Made by a program: the position numbers and the translations under genes. Under the pieces are notes generated by a model, which was not told the origin of the DNA, searched no databases, and saw only the letters and a program-made list of their open reading frames with translations. Of a stretch of DNA of 63,541 nt, positions 55,868-63,541 are shown one piece after another. How positions within the stretch are numbered: the stretch's first letter is position 1; the number at the start of each line of letters is the position of its first letter. This DNA comes from UBA4971 sp900019985 (GTDB lineage Bacteria > Bacillota > SHA-98 > UBA4971): positions 1 to 63,541 of the forward strand of contig JBMNFG010000008.1 in assembly GCA_050949175.1 (NCBI GenBank), written 5' to 3'.

Positions 55868-56818
55868 TTATTCCTTGTTTTCTACTTCCGCAGCCTTCTT
55901 CCGGGCGTAGCTCGCTCGCCTGTTTCTGCGATTCCGCTCGGCCTGGCAATCCCAACTATTACAATATAGCTGGCGGCTTGAATGCCGCACAAAGTATTTC
56001 CCGCAGGCAAGGCATGAGAGTATGGAGCCTTGCGATTCAAAATAGTTAAGATCTTCATCTACCGGTGGCGCAACATCAGCTACCATTCTGGAAAAGGTGT
56101 ACCAGCAAATATCAAACACCGATTGAATGTCGGCGCCGTACATCACTTTCCCGGTTTTCTTATCCAATTTCAGTCTCATACGGAAGTCCGGGAACATATC
56201 AATCACTTGGGATATGTGTTCATTGTAATTCTCTAATATACGGGCCTTGTATTCCTCATCATCCTCGTATTGTCGGTATCTTTCAAGAAAAGCGAGACTG
56301 TCGCAAAGCCTGCCTTCATAATAAAGATTCCTTGCGCAGTCAATCTCTCCGTAGTATTTAACCCTTCTCAAGGCAAAATAAAGCTCAAATACAGTACCCA
56401 GACTGCATAAATCCTTTATGAATTGATCTACATAGAATGTAGCATCTTTCTGAATCAAATCCATGTAAGTTATATGCGCAAACTTCTCGCTATCCAGCAT
56501 TTCATAAAGACTGTCTATGTTGTAGGGATGAATATTGTTTCTACACCAATCCCAGACGGCATCTGTAATCGAAACAGTGCTGTCCGGGTTATTTAATTTT
56601 CCGTAAAGATTGCACAGGCTGACCAATAGCTCCTGTCCGGTAAGCGAATAATCTGTACCGCTTTCCGGAGCATGAAGCCCTGTGAAGATAGGTTTAATTA
56701 TTTCGCCGTCATCGTCATAGTCCGGAACATACTCGGGAAATCGCACAGCCCTATATATCATCTCTCCAACGCCGCCAATTTCAACAAAGCCGAGGTTTTC
56801 TACCGGCAGTTTTTTCAT
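55868..56818 (-). CDS. DUF6076-type protein with C-terminal zinc finger
   Basis: 316-aa protein found in Clostridia mobile elements. The N-terminal ~260 residues are of unknown function. The C-terminus has CLACGKYFVRHSSRQLYC and then SWDCQAERNRRNRRASYARK, a four-cysteine finger followed by a basic region suggesting nucleic acid binding. ATG at 56818 is preferred over 56827, 9 bases after AAAGG. It is divergent from the excisionase/primase genes. Confidence 0.75.
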   Translation of the reverse strand: MKKLPVENLGFVEIGGVGEMIYRAVRFPEYVPDYDDDGEIIKPIFTGLHAPESGTDYSLTGQELLVSLCNLYGKLNNPDSTVSITDAVWDWCRNNIHPYNIDSLYEMLDSEKFAHITYMDLIQKDATFYVDQFIKDLCSLGTVFELYFALRRVKYYGEIDCARNLYYEGRLCDSLAFLERYRQYEDDEEYKARILENYNEHISQVIDMFPDFRMRLKLDKKTGKVMYGADIQSVFDICWYTFSRMVADVAPPVDEDLNYFESQGSILSCLACGKYFVRHSSRQLYCNSWDCQAERNRRNRRASYARKKAAEVENKE

Positions 56819-56939
56819 GGCAATCATCCTTTGAATGTAATCGTTATTGTAAGCGATGAAAATTTAACATCACTTACATTGTATTATACAATGGCATTGA
56901 AAACAAGAACAAATTGTAAAACCACTTAAATTCCGGTTC

Positions 56940-57110
56940 CTTGACAACTGAATAGTCCACCCGCAAGAGATACTTTTGCAGCGTAGCCGCCACGATGGTG
57001 AAAGCCGGAGCGCTTCTGCTGCAATCGGATACGGGGAGACCACGAGCAGGTGGCTGCCTTAGGAACGGTAGCGAATGGTGGATGTGGAAACCGAAACAAC
57101 TATCAAGATA
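56940..57110 (+). promoter_or_regulatory. Promoter and probable structured leader of the excisionase-primase genes
   Basis: TTGACA occurs at 56941-56946 without an obvious -10. Downstream TTGCAGCG (near 56977) can pair with CGCT...CTGCAA (near 57010-57025), and GC-rich pairs recur to about 57075. This suggests a folded 5' leader in an otherwise AT-rich element. The fold is not a family I can name. Confidence 0.4.
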
Positions 57111-57125
57111 AGGAGGAAAGAGTAT

Positions 57126-57302
57126 ATGGAAAAGACGACCATGAGTGTGCAGGAACTGTCGGCGCAGATGGGCATTAGTTTGCCGAAGGCCTACGAACTT
57201 GTAAAAAAGCCGGGATTTCCAGTCATACGGGTTGGTACGAGAATCCTGATTCCGGTTGAAGCTTTTAAGGAGTGGCTGGTCATAAACTCGGCGCACGAAT
57301 AA
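57126..57302 (+). CDS. Excisionase-like HTH protein
   Basis: 58-aa DNA-binding protein of the HTH_17/excisionase type (MSVQELSAQMGISLPKAYEL, then VIRVGTRILIPVEAFKEWL). The ATG at 57126 follows AAGGAGG; the frame extends upstream to 57075 without support. It probably directs recombinase excision or regulates the primase gene, which starts 28 bp downstream. Confidence 0.85.
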   Translation: MEKTTMSVQELSAQMGISLPKAYELVKKPGFPVIRVGTRILIPVEAFKEWLVINSAHE

Positions 57303-57330
57303 TGGCAGCACAAAATGCAGTGGAGAGGAG

Positions 57331-59637
57331 GTGGACAAGACGGCAAACGCAATGCAGGAACTGATGGATATGAAGATATGGATGCTATGGCGATGGGGAA
57401 CAGATCAAAAAGGCAAGCCGACGAAGAAACCTTTTGCGGCTGGAGGTGGCCCAACCGGAACAGATGATAAATGGTCTCATACATGGGTCACATACAATGA
57501 GGCAGTAAAAGCAAAGGAGCATAATCCTGTTGCCGCCGGTATCGGTTTCAAGATACCGAAAGGCTATTACTTCATAGACATCGACCATAAAGCGATTACA
57601 GACCCGCTTGTGCAGACGATTTTAGCAAGGCATGACTCTTATGCAGAATACTCGGTCAGCGGCACAGGCATACATCAATATGGCAAATGCGACTTTACAC
57701 AAATCCCTACCTACATTGATAAAAACGGGAATTTAAAACTCGATCGGCAGTTCTATACGAAAAATCCCCATAACAATTTGGAACTGTATATCGGCGGCAT
57801 TACAAACCGCTTTGCCGCCTTTACCGGCAATATCATTAATGATAAGCCTCTGCGCGAATGTACCGCGGCAGTCCTTACGACGCTTGATAAAAATATGCGT
57901 CGCAAAGGAAAAGCCAAGTACAGTGCCAAGCGTGACGGCGACCGCGCCGTTTTCGATATTGTCTGCAACTTACGCAAGCAGAAAAACGGAGAGAAATTCA
58001 AGAAGCTGTATGACGATGGAGATATCTCCGGATATGGCTCTCACTCCGAGGCTGACGCGGCGCTGTGCGCCATGATTGCATTCCGTACCGGGCCAGATCC
58101 CGCTGCTATTGATGAAATCTTCCGCAGTTCTGCCCTCTATCGCGAAAAATGGGAGCGTGACGATTACAGAGAAGCCACAATCAATGCCGGTATTAATGCC
58201 TGTCATGGCACCTTTCATAAATCCAGGATGGAGCATCCATACTTCATCAAATTTCATGAACAGACCGGTGAACCCTATGTCAGCGTTCCGCTCCTTGCAA
58301 AGTACGTACGCGAGCATCTCCGCTATGTGCTTGTAAGGGATAACGGAAAGCAGGGCCTTTTGAAATATGTCTACGAAAACGGCTGTTATCGGCTCTATGC
58401 CGACAATATGCTGATGGGCATTATCAAGCAGTACATCGCAGATTATGACGAGGAACTTGTGAGAATGGGCATCGTCAGCGAAACTTTACAGCATATCACC
58501 ACTGACCTTAATTATGTTAGCCAGGATGAATTGAACGCCGATGAGGATTTAATCAACTTCAGAAATGGTCTGCTCCGTATCACCGCAGATAACGCCATTC
58601 TTGCACCACACTCCCCGGATATCCTCTCCACCATTCAGATTCCGTGCAACTGGTCGGGAAGGGAAACGCCTACGCCGGTCTTCGACAGGTATATGCACAC
58701 CCTCACGGACGGAGACAAGGCCATAGAACACCTGCTCCTTGAGTTTATCGGTGTATGCATCTCCAACATCAAGGGATGGAGAATGAAAAAAGCACTTTTC
58801 CTTGTCGGCGATGGCGACACCGGCAAATCTCAGCTAAAGAGTCTTGTAGAGCGGTTGCTCGGCAAGGGTAACTTCATAGGAATCGACCTTAAGGAGATTG
58901 AAGCGCGTTTCGGCACCGGCGCGATATATGGCACACGCCTTGCCGGTAGCTCGGATATGAGTTTTTTATCCGTAGATGAGTTGAAAACATTTAAGAAAAT
59001 TACCGGCGGCGACAGCCTATATGCCGAGTTCAAAGGACAGCAGGCCTTTGAGTTCACCTACAACGGGCTGCTCTGGTTTTGCATGAACAGACTTCCCAAG
59101 TTTGGCGGCGATGATGGCAAATGGGTCTATGACCGCATCATGGTGGTGCGCTGCCCTAATGTCATTCCAAAGGACAAGCAGGACAAAACACTCCTTGACA
59201 AAATGTATGCCGAGCGTGATGGCATCGTCTACAAGGCTGTTATGGCGCTGCAGACGGTTATTGCAAACGGGTACAGCTTTTCCGAGCCGGACAGTGTAAG
59301 CCTTGCAAGAGAGCAATATATGTCGGAGAACAATACTGTGATCTCCTTCTATGAGGAATGTATGTGCGAGCGGTCAGAAGGCAAGTTTAATGATTCCGCT
59401 ACAACGAGCCGCATCTACGATGTTTACAGGGCATGGTGCCATGACAACAATAACGGTTTTGCCAAGACAGCCAAAGAGTTCAGAGAGACATTGGCATCCC
59501 ATCTCGGCTGCACCTTTAAGGAAATGACCGTTCATACCAATAAAGGCACCTATTATAAAAACCTCACTCTCACTATTGAGGCAAAGGAGCAGTACAAGAA
59601 GGCTTATGGCTATGACAGTACGAATTTTCTTGCTTAA
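57331..59637 (+). CDS. Primase-helicase (D5/P4 type) of the mobile element
   Basis: Replication initiator, 768 aa. The N-terminal part is a Prim-Pol-like primase: FIDIDHKAI (metal DxD) and SVSGTGIHQYGK. A D5_N-like region follows. The C-terminal SF3 helicase has Walker A VGDGDTGKSQLKSL (about residues 490-503) and a motif-B region SSDMSFLSVDELKTFKKITG. The GTG at 57331 is very close to GGAGAGGAG, so ATG at 57352 is an alternative. It would replicate the excised element from the iteron cluster directly downstream. Confidence 0.92.
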   Translation: MDKTANAMQELMDMKIWMLWRWGTDQKGKPTKKPFAAGGGPTGTDDKWSHTWVTYNEAVKAKEHNPVAAGIGFKIPKGYYFIDIDHKAITDPLVQTILARHDSYAEYSVSGTGIHQYGKCDFTQIPTYIDKNGNLKLDRQFYTKNPHNNLELYIGGITNRFAAFTGNIINDKPLRECTAAVLTTLDKNMRRKGKAKYSAKRDGDRAVFDIVCNLRKQKNGEKFKKLYDDGDISGYGSHSEADAALCAMIAFRTGPDPAAIDEIFRSSALYREKWERDDYREATINAGINACHGTFHKSRMEHPYFIKFHEQTGEPYVSVPLLAKYVREHLRYVLVRDNGKQGLLKYVYENGCYRLYADNMLMGIIKQYIADYDEELVRMGIVSETLQHITTDLNYVSQDELNADEDLINFRNGLLRITADNAILAPHSPDILSTIQIPCNWSGRETPTPVFDRYMHTLTDGDKAIEHLLLEFIGVCISNIKGWRMKKALFLVGDGDTGKSQLKSLVERLLGKGNFIGIDLKEIEARFGTGAIYGTRLAGSSDMSFLSVDELKTFKKITGGDSLYAEFKGQQAFEFTYNGLLWFCMNRLPKFGGDDGKWVYDRIMVVRCPNVIPKDKQDKTLLDKMYAERDGIVYKAVMALQTVIANGYSFSEPDSVSLAREQYMSENNTVISFYEECMCERSEGKFNDSATTSRIYDVYRAWCHDNNNGFAKTAKEFRETLASHLGCTFKEMTVHTNKGTYYKNLTLTIEAKEQYKKAYGYDSTNFLA

Positions 59638-59639
59638 AA

Positions 59640-59945
59640 GTGACAGAAGTGACAGTCGAGTGACAGTTCTCACAGGCAACTGTCACCGCGAAAACGCCCA
59701 TATATCAAGGGTTTCCAGCCACAAGTGACAGAAGTGATAGTCTTTCAAACTTCTTAGCGGGAAAAATAAAGTTTGGAATTGTACAGAGAACAAGGAAAAG
59801 ATTATGAGCAGTGTGAGTATGAAATGAAAAGTTCTGTCACTTTCGTCACTGAAGCTTTAAAAGCCTTGCCGCAAGCCGCTTTCCAGCGTGACAGTTCATC
59901 AAAACTACTGTCACTGAACCGTCACTTCTGTCACCGGAAGTATCA
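59640..59945. other. Probable replication origin with GTGACAG iterons
   Basis: The heptamer GTGACAG or its complement CTGTCAC occurs at 59640, 59649, 59660, 59680, 59725, 59834, 59888, 59908 and 59928, with near matches at 59734 (GTGATAG) and 59845 and 59920 (CGTCACT). The two clusters flank an AT-rich stretch (59741-59830). This resembles the iteron/AT-rich/iteron origins recognised by satellite primase-helicases. A 64-codon frame (59773-59967) overlaps it but has no supported product. Confidence 0.8.
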
Positions 59946-60056
59946 CTGGAGGGAGGAACAGCTATAGCGATTCATCATGACGAACACTCAGCAATTAGAT
60001 CTACAGAAAATATCATCAACCGCATTCAAACATCTTAATTTTGAGGAGGGAAAAAC

Positions 60057-60362
60057 ATGAATTATCCGCTTATGAAAATGAACAAGGAAGGCACTCTGCT
60101 GCGACCGCAGCACACTTATTATTCCGATGAGTATGCCCAAGCCATGTGCGACCTGCATCTTTCCGATGTTGTCATCGAAGATGATAAAGGAAAGTTAAAA
60201 TTGCGATACCGCCTCCATGCAAAGCATCCTCATACCATTGAAGGGGCTATGGCATATAGCATTCTGTGTCCGAAATGCCACCACCACTTGAAACAGGTAG
60301 GAAGATCGCTCAGCTACCATGACCTCGGTCTCTATGCCTGTCCATTCTGCGATAAGATTTAA
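60057..60362 (+). CDS. Small zinc-ribbon protein
   Basis: 101-aa protein with a C-terminal four-cysteine ribbon (ILCPKCHHHLKQVGR, then LYACPFCDKI). GAGGAGG precedes the ATG at 60057. It lies 13 bp before the capsid gene and is probably co-transcribed. Function unknown. Confidence 0.78.
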   Translation: MNYPLMKMNKEGTLLRPQHTYYSDEYAQAMCDLHLSDVVIEDDKGKLKLRYRLHAKHPHTIEGAMAYSILCPKCHHHLKQVGRSLSYHDLGLYACPFCDKI

Positions 60363-60375
60363 GGAGGGGAACGCC

Positions 60376-61323
60376 ATGAATTATACTGAAGTCAGAGTAT
60401 ATACCGGTCAGCCGGAATACAGCAGGCACTTCTGGAATGCCATGCGCGGCCAGGAAAACGATTATTCCGGACTTTCCGAAGGCCGCAGCAGCGAGACGGG
60501 CACTTATGTCATGCCAAACGCCACAAATAACAAATATGAAGCAGCCATCATAAACGAGAGCCTGTTCCGTAAAATCGGCACAACCTTTAACGTATATGAA
60601 GGTAGTTATCACATTCTTGCAAAGGAATACGATGACCTTGCGCAGTTTGTGCCGGAAGGCGGCGCTATCCCAGTTTTTGACGGAATAAACGATTTCACTC
60701 CGTATACCGTTGAAAGCCATAAGCTCGCTGCTCTTGTAAAAATGAATTCGGACTTTGTCCGCGATGCCGCATTCGACATTGAAAGCTACCTTGTAAAGCG
60801 CCTTGCCAGGAACTTTGCCAAAGCTGAGGACAACGCCTTTATTAACGGTACCGGCGTACAGATGCCGACAGGTATCTTAAACGGTGAAAACGGCGCTGAG
60901 GTTGCCTATGCCGTTGATGAAATCACCTATGATGATATAATCCGCCTGTACTTCTCTGTGAAGCCGGAATACCGCAAAAATGCCGTATGGCTGATGAACG
61001 ATAAGACAGCCCTTGCCTTGCGTACGTTGAAAGACGAAGCCAGAAACTACCTCTGGCGCAGCAGCGATGATACCATCCTCGGCAAAAAGGTATTTGTCTC
61101 CGAGTTTATGCCGGATATGGAGTCCGGTTCAAAGCCTGTTGCCTTTGGTGATTTAAGCTACTACTGGATCATCTGCAGAAGCCCTGTCAGCGTGAGGGCA
61201 CTCTCAGAGAAGTTTGCCCTGCTCGACCAGATAGGTTACCTTGCCTTTGAGTTTATTGACGGAAAACTTATCCGCCAAGAGGCAGTGAAGGTAATTCAGA
61301 TGAATACCGAGACCAACGGTTAA
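60376..61323 (+). CDS. HK97-fold phage major capsid protein
   Basis: 315-aa protein matching HK97-type major capsid proteins: AIINESLFRKIGTTFNVYEG, LAALVKMNSDFVRDAAFDIE, and the conserved loop EDNAFINGTGVQMPTGIL. AAGGAGG precedes the ATG at 60376. The N-terminal scaffold (delta) domain seen in phage HK97 is absent: the fold begins almost at once. No portal, terminase, protease or tail gene is nearby. It may encapsidate the element with helper-phage parts, form a shell of its own, or interfere with phage assembly; all three are inference. Confidence 0.85.
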   Translation: MNYTEVRVYTGQPEYSRHFWNAMRGQENDYSGLSEGRSSETGTYVMPNATNNKYEAAIINESLFRKIGTTFNVYEGSYHILAKEYDDLAQFVPEGGAIPVFDGINDFTPYTVESHKLAALVKMNSDFVRDAAFDIESYLVKRLARNFAKAEDNAFINGTGVQMPTGILNGENGAEVAYAVDEITYDDIIRLYFSVKPEYRKNAVWLMNDKTALALRTLKDEARNYLWRSSDDTILGKKVFVSEFMPDMESGSKPVAFGDLSYYWIICRSPVSVRALSEKFALLDQIGYLAFEFIDGKLIRQEAVKVIQMNTETNG

Positions 61324-61331
61324 GACATATG

Positions 61332-61371
61332 GTGGAAAGGCACAGTGGAATATCCTGTTGTGCCTTTTCAC
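61332..61371 (+). terminator. Terminator after the capsid gene
   Basis: GTGGAAAGGCACA and TGTGCCTTTTCAC pair over about 12 of 13 positions, with four Ts in the descending arm. It lies 8 bp past the capsid stop. The following 61372-61550 contains no gene. Confidence 0.65.
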
Positions 61372-61561
61372 TTAAAAAGTGCTTTTCAAGATGAAATACA
61401 CACCAAGTTTATTTCAATTATATGCATTTTATCCCGGTTGTTCCCTTAATACCCCGTTTGAATCCGCGTTTTTTCGCGCGAAACCCCACGCCCGTTGCAC
61501 GATCGAAAGGGTGTAAGGATTTGTTACCCCCTACCCCAATGTCAGAAAGGAGGAGTGCCTT

Positions 61562-61723
61562 ATGGCTGAGAAGACCATCTGCGTTACCGAAAAGGTAATC
61601 GGTGATACTCTCTACATTATAGAATCAGCAGTCAGCAGCACTGCCAAAGAAACCGCCTATGACAAGCTGAAACGAATGATACTTAACGGCACAGCAAAGC
61701 TTGAATTAAATAAGGCTTCTTAA
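61562..61723 (+). CDS. tnpW: TnpW-like small transposon protein
   Basis: 53-aa protein (MAEKTICVTEKVIGDTLYII, then KLKRMILNG) resembling TnpW of Tn4451-type transposons. GAAAGGAGG precedes the ATG at 61562. Its role is unknown. It lies immediately upstream of the recombinase gene, as in Clostridium elements, which links this element to that family. Confidence 0.7.
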   Translation: MAEKTICVTEKVIGDTLYIIESAVSSTAKETAYDKLKRMILNGTAKLELNKAS

Positions 61724-61798
61724 GCAAATAACTTGACTTCTTCGCGGCAGTACGGGAACATAGAGTACCGCTTGAAGACTGTCGGAAAGGAGGTAAAC

Positions 61799-63505
61799 AT
61801 GAATAGCAGGCAGTCTTATACTGCTGTGAAGAATAACGATAAAATAACCGCTCTGTATTGCCGTCTTTCACGAGATGACGAGCTGCAGGGTGATTCTAAC
61901 AGCATTAAAAATCAGAAGACCATTTTACAGAAGTACGCTGATGACAACGGTTTTACAAACACTGAGTTCTTTGTGGATGATGGCTATAGCGGTACGAACT
62001 TCGACCGCCCGGATTGGCAGCGCCTTATCTCCCTAGTGGAAGAAGGCAGGATTGGCACCATCATTGTCAAGGACATGAGCCGTCTCGGAAGAGATTATCT
62101 AAAGGTCGGCTATTATACCGAAGTGCTCTTTCCCGGCTCCGACATTCGCTTCATAGCAATAAACAATAATGTTGACAGTGCCAACCAGCAGGACAGCGAT
62201 TTTACACCGTTTCTTAATATCATCAACGAATGGTATGCCAAAGATACGAGCAAGAAGATACGCGCAGTTTTCAAGTCGAAAGGGGAGTCCGGCAAACCGC
62301 TCTGCACCAATCCGCCTTACGGCTATATCAAAGACCCGGAAGACAAGACACGCTGGATAGTCGATGAAGAAGCCGCCAAAGTTGTGTGTGAGGCGTTCCG
62401 CTTGTGTATGCAAGGGTATGGCCCTTCGCAGATAGCCAAGGAATTTACAAGGCGCAGAATTATGAATCCAACGGCTCACGCCAGGAAAAACGGAATTAAT
62501 GTTCCAGACAACAGAGGTCATAATGATGATTATATTTGGCGAGATAGCACTATCGTTCATATGCTTTCAAGGCAGGAGTATTTAGGACATACGGTTAATT
62601 TCAAAACCTATCGAAAGTCCTATAAGCAGAAAAAACAAATGAAGAATGATCCTTCAGAATGGATGATTTTTAAAAACACCCACGAAGCTATTATTGAGGA
62701 GTCTGTATTTGAAGTGGTACAAAGAATCAGAGATGGTAGACGAAGGCTTACTCCTATGGGTGAAATGCCGCTTCTCTCCGGCATGATGTTCTGTGCAGAT
62801 TGCGGGAGCAAGCTCTATCAGGTGCGTGGGCGCGGTTGGGAACATGAAAAGGAGTATTTTGTTTGTGCTACCTATCGCAAGATAAAAGGTGGCTGTAGTT
62901 CTCACCAGATACGCAATGTGGTGGTAGAGGAATTACTTCTTGACGGTATTCGTAAGGTAACAGCTTTTGCCAGAAACTATGAGCAAGAATTTGTGGAATT
63001 AGTAACCAAGAAGACAAGGACAGAGCTTGATAAAAGTTTGCGTGATTGCAAACGAGAATTGGAACAGTCACAGGCTCGTATCAAAAAGTTGGATGAAATT
63101 ATACAAAAGCTTTATGAAGATAATATCGAGGGTAAGATATCCGACGAGCGATTTGCCAAGATGAGCGCGAACTATGAAGCTGAACAGCATACCCTTGAAA
63201 ACAGAGTAGCCGAACTGAAATCCATTATGACAGAAGAAAAGGAAAGTGCTCTCAATGTTGACCACTTCCTATCTCTAGTAAGAAAGTACACCGACATAAA
63301 GGAACTCACAGCGGAAATAATCCGTGAGTTTGTTGAAAAAATCTATGTGTACAAAGCAGAGCGAATTGATGGCAAGCGAGTACAACGAATTAAAATCGTA
63401 TGGAACTGCATTGGCGCATTTGAACCACCGACTTTCACATCCACCAAGAATGAAAAATCGGCATTGCCGGTAAATACATACCAAACTATGCCGATATTTT
63501 TCTAG
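61799..63505 (+). CDS. Large serine recombinase (TnpX/TndX-like)
   Basis: Site-specific recombinase for integration and excision, 568 aa. The catalytic serine is Ser24 in ALYCRLSRDDE; the resolvase domain continues with DDGYSGTNFDRPDWQRL and VKDMSRLGRDYLKVG. The recombinase domain, a zinc ribbon (MFCADCGSKLYQ and GGCSSHQI), a coiled coil (about 400-475) and a DUF4368 tail (REFVEKIYVYKAERIDGKRV) follow. ATG at 61799 has AAAGGAGG 5 bases upstream; the frame from 61733 lacks support. It ends 7 bp before the putative right terminus. Confidence 0.96.
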   Translation: MNSRQSYTAVKNNDKITALYCRLSRDDELQGDSNSIKNQKTILQKYADDNGFTNTEFFVDDGYSGTNFDRPDWQRLISLVEEGRIGTIIVKDMSRLGRDYLKVGYYTEVLFPGSDIRFIAINNNVDSANQQDSDFTPFLNIINEWYAKDTSKKIRAVFKSKGESGKPLCTNPPYGYIKDPEDKTRWIVDEEAAKVVCEAFRLCMQGYGPSQIAKEFTRRRIMNPTAHARKNGINVPDNRGHNDDYIWRDSTIVHMLSRQEYLGHTVNFKTYRKSYKQKKQMKNDPSEWMIFKNTHEAIIEESVFEVVQRIRDGRRRLTPMGEMPLLSGMMFCADCGSKLYQVRGRGWEHEKEYFVCATYRKIKGGCSSHQIRNVVVEELLLDGIRKVTAFARNYEQEFVELVTKKTRTELDKSLRDCKRELEQSQARIKKLDEIIQKLYEDNIEGKISDERFAKMSANYEAEQHTLENRVAELKSIMTEEKESALNVDHFLSLVRKYTDIKELTAEIIREFVEKIYVYKAERIDGKRVQRIKIVWNCIGAFEPPTFTSTKNEKSALPVNTYQTMPIFF

Positions 63506-63541
63506 GATTAGAAATCCCTAAGCTGAACCCTCAAAGTTCTG

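Larger units (their letters stand above)
50212..63522. mobile_element. Serine-recombinase element encoding restriction genes, primase and a capsid protein
   Basis: The gene set from 50371 to 63505 (restriction/methylase operon, XRE and excisionase-like regulators, primase, origin, capsid protein, TnpW, TnpX-like recombinase) forms a mobile unit with visibly lower GC than the flanking chromosome. The recombinase is the last gene. CTTAGGGATTT at 50212-50222 recurs in inverted orientation at 63512-63522, 7 bp past the recombinase stop. Imperfect inverted ends are a feature of TnpX-type transposons, so these are proposed as the termini (~13.3 kb). The right flank CTGAACCCTCAAAG resembles array spacers such as CTGGAGGCTCAAAG, hinting at insertion inside array B. 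Element existence is well supported; exact ends are tentative. Confidence 0.65.

Noticed and set aside
59773..59967. 64-codon frame in the iteron region
   Set aside because: It overlaps the heptamer clusters, has no good ribosome site and resembles no protein known to me.
50371..63505. Ordinary prophage
   Set aside because: Only a capsid gene is phage-like; packaging, tail and lysis genes are absent, while TnpW and a TnpX-like recombinase point to a transposon-type element.
50212..63522. Direct-repeat attachment sites for the serine recombinase
   Set aside because: No convincing direct repeat was found between the left boundary region and the last 36 bases; only the 11-bp inverted match is seen.

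Overview
The window looks like a chromosome segment of a Bacillota-type bacterium (Clostridia/Limnochordia-like grade), probably anaerobic. Evidence: strong purine-rich ribosome sites, many TTG and GTG starts, sigma-A promoters of the TTGACA/TATAAT type, a Fur-controlled feoAB operon, an oxygen-sensitive cysteine desulfidase, and a Clostridium-type mobile element carrying TnpW and a TnpX-like recombinase. The lineage is inferred from gene content only; no rRNA or tRNA gene was found.

Positions 1-10689 are ordinary chromosome. They hold a sugar ABC permease with its LacI regulator and a perfect 16-bp operator, a Uma2 nuclease-like protein, a frameshifted carbon-starvation (CstA) permease, a polar amino acid ABC transporter, an M19 dipeptidase with a degenerate ~20-bp tandem repeat in its leader, and glucose-6-phosphate isomerase. 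At 10955-11534 lies an array of about 15 imperfect 20-bp palindromes. It is followed at once by an McrB/McrC restriction pair and an AlkD-type alkylpurine glycosylase.

Positions 15391-46000 hold core metabolism and stress genes: an AspT/YidE-type antiporter, OsmC, a sigma-54 activator with a cysteine desulfidase behind a -24/-12 promoter, a translationally coupled ECF sigma/anti-sigma/ABC exporter operon, a decayed YcaQ/AlkZ gene, TldD/TldE, dUTPase, an aminotransferase, HspR-DnaK-GrpE, FeoAB, a DUF401 permease, and an aspartate/peptide cluster (dicarboxylate symporter, aspartate racemase, secreted C69 dipeptidase, aspartase, creatininase-like hydrolase).

From 46000 the window is accessory DNA. 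An IS21-family element (46471-49008) joins a transposase fragment on its left to a truncated gcvH on its right. Next come three ~140-bp tandem repeats and a second palindrome array (49659-50198) that matches the first unit by unit. Abutting it is a lower-GC element of about 13.3 kb, provisionally bounded by an 11-bp inverted repeat at 50212 and 63512. It carries a GIY-YIG/DEAD helicase with two methyltransferase-like subunits and an XRE regulator, a DUF6076 protein, an excisionase-like protein, a primase-helicase, an iteron-rich probable replication origin, a lone HK97-fold major capsid protein, TnpW and a large serine recombinase. No terminase, portal or protease accompanies the capsid gene.

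The most unusual features are the two homologous palindrome arrays, each next to a restriction module, the capsid-encoding transposon-like element that appears to have inserted at or in one of them, and the sigma-54-controlled cysteine desulfidase.
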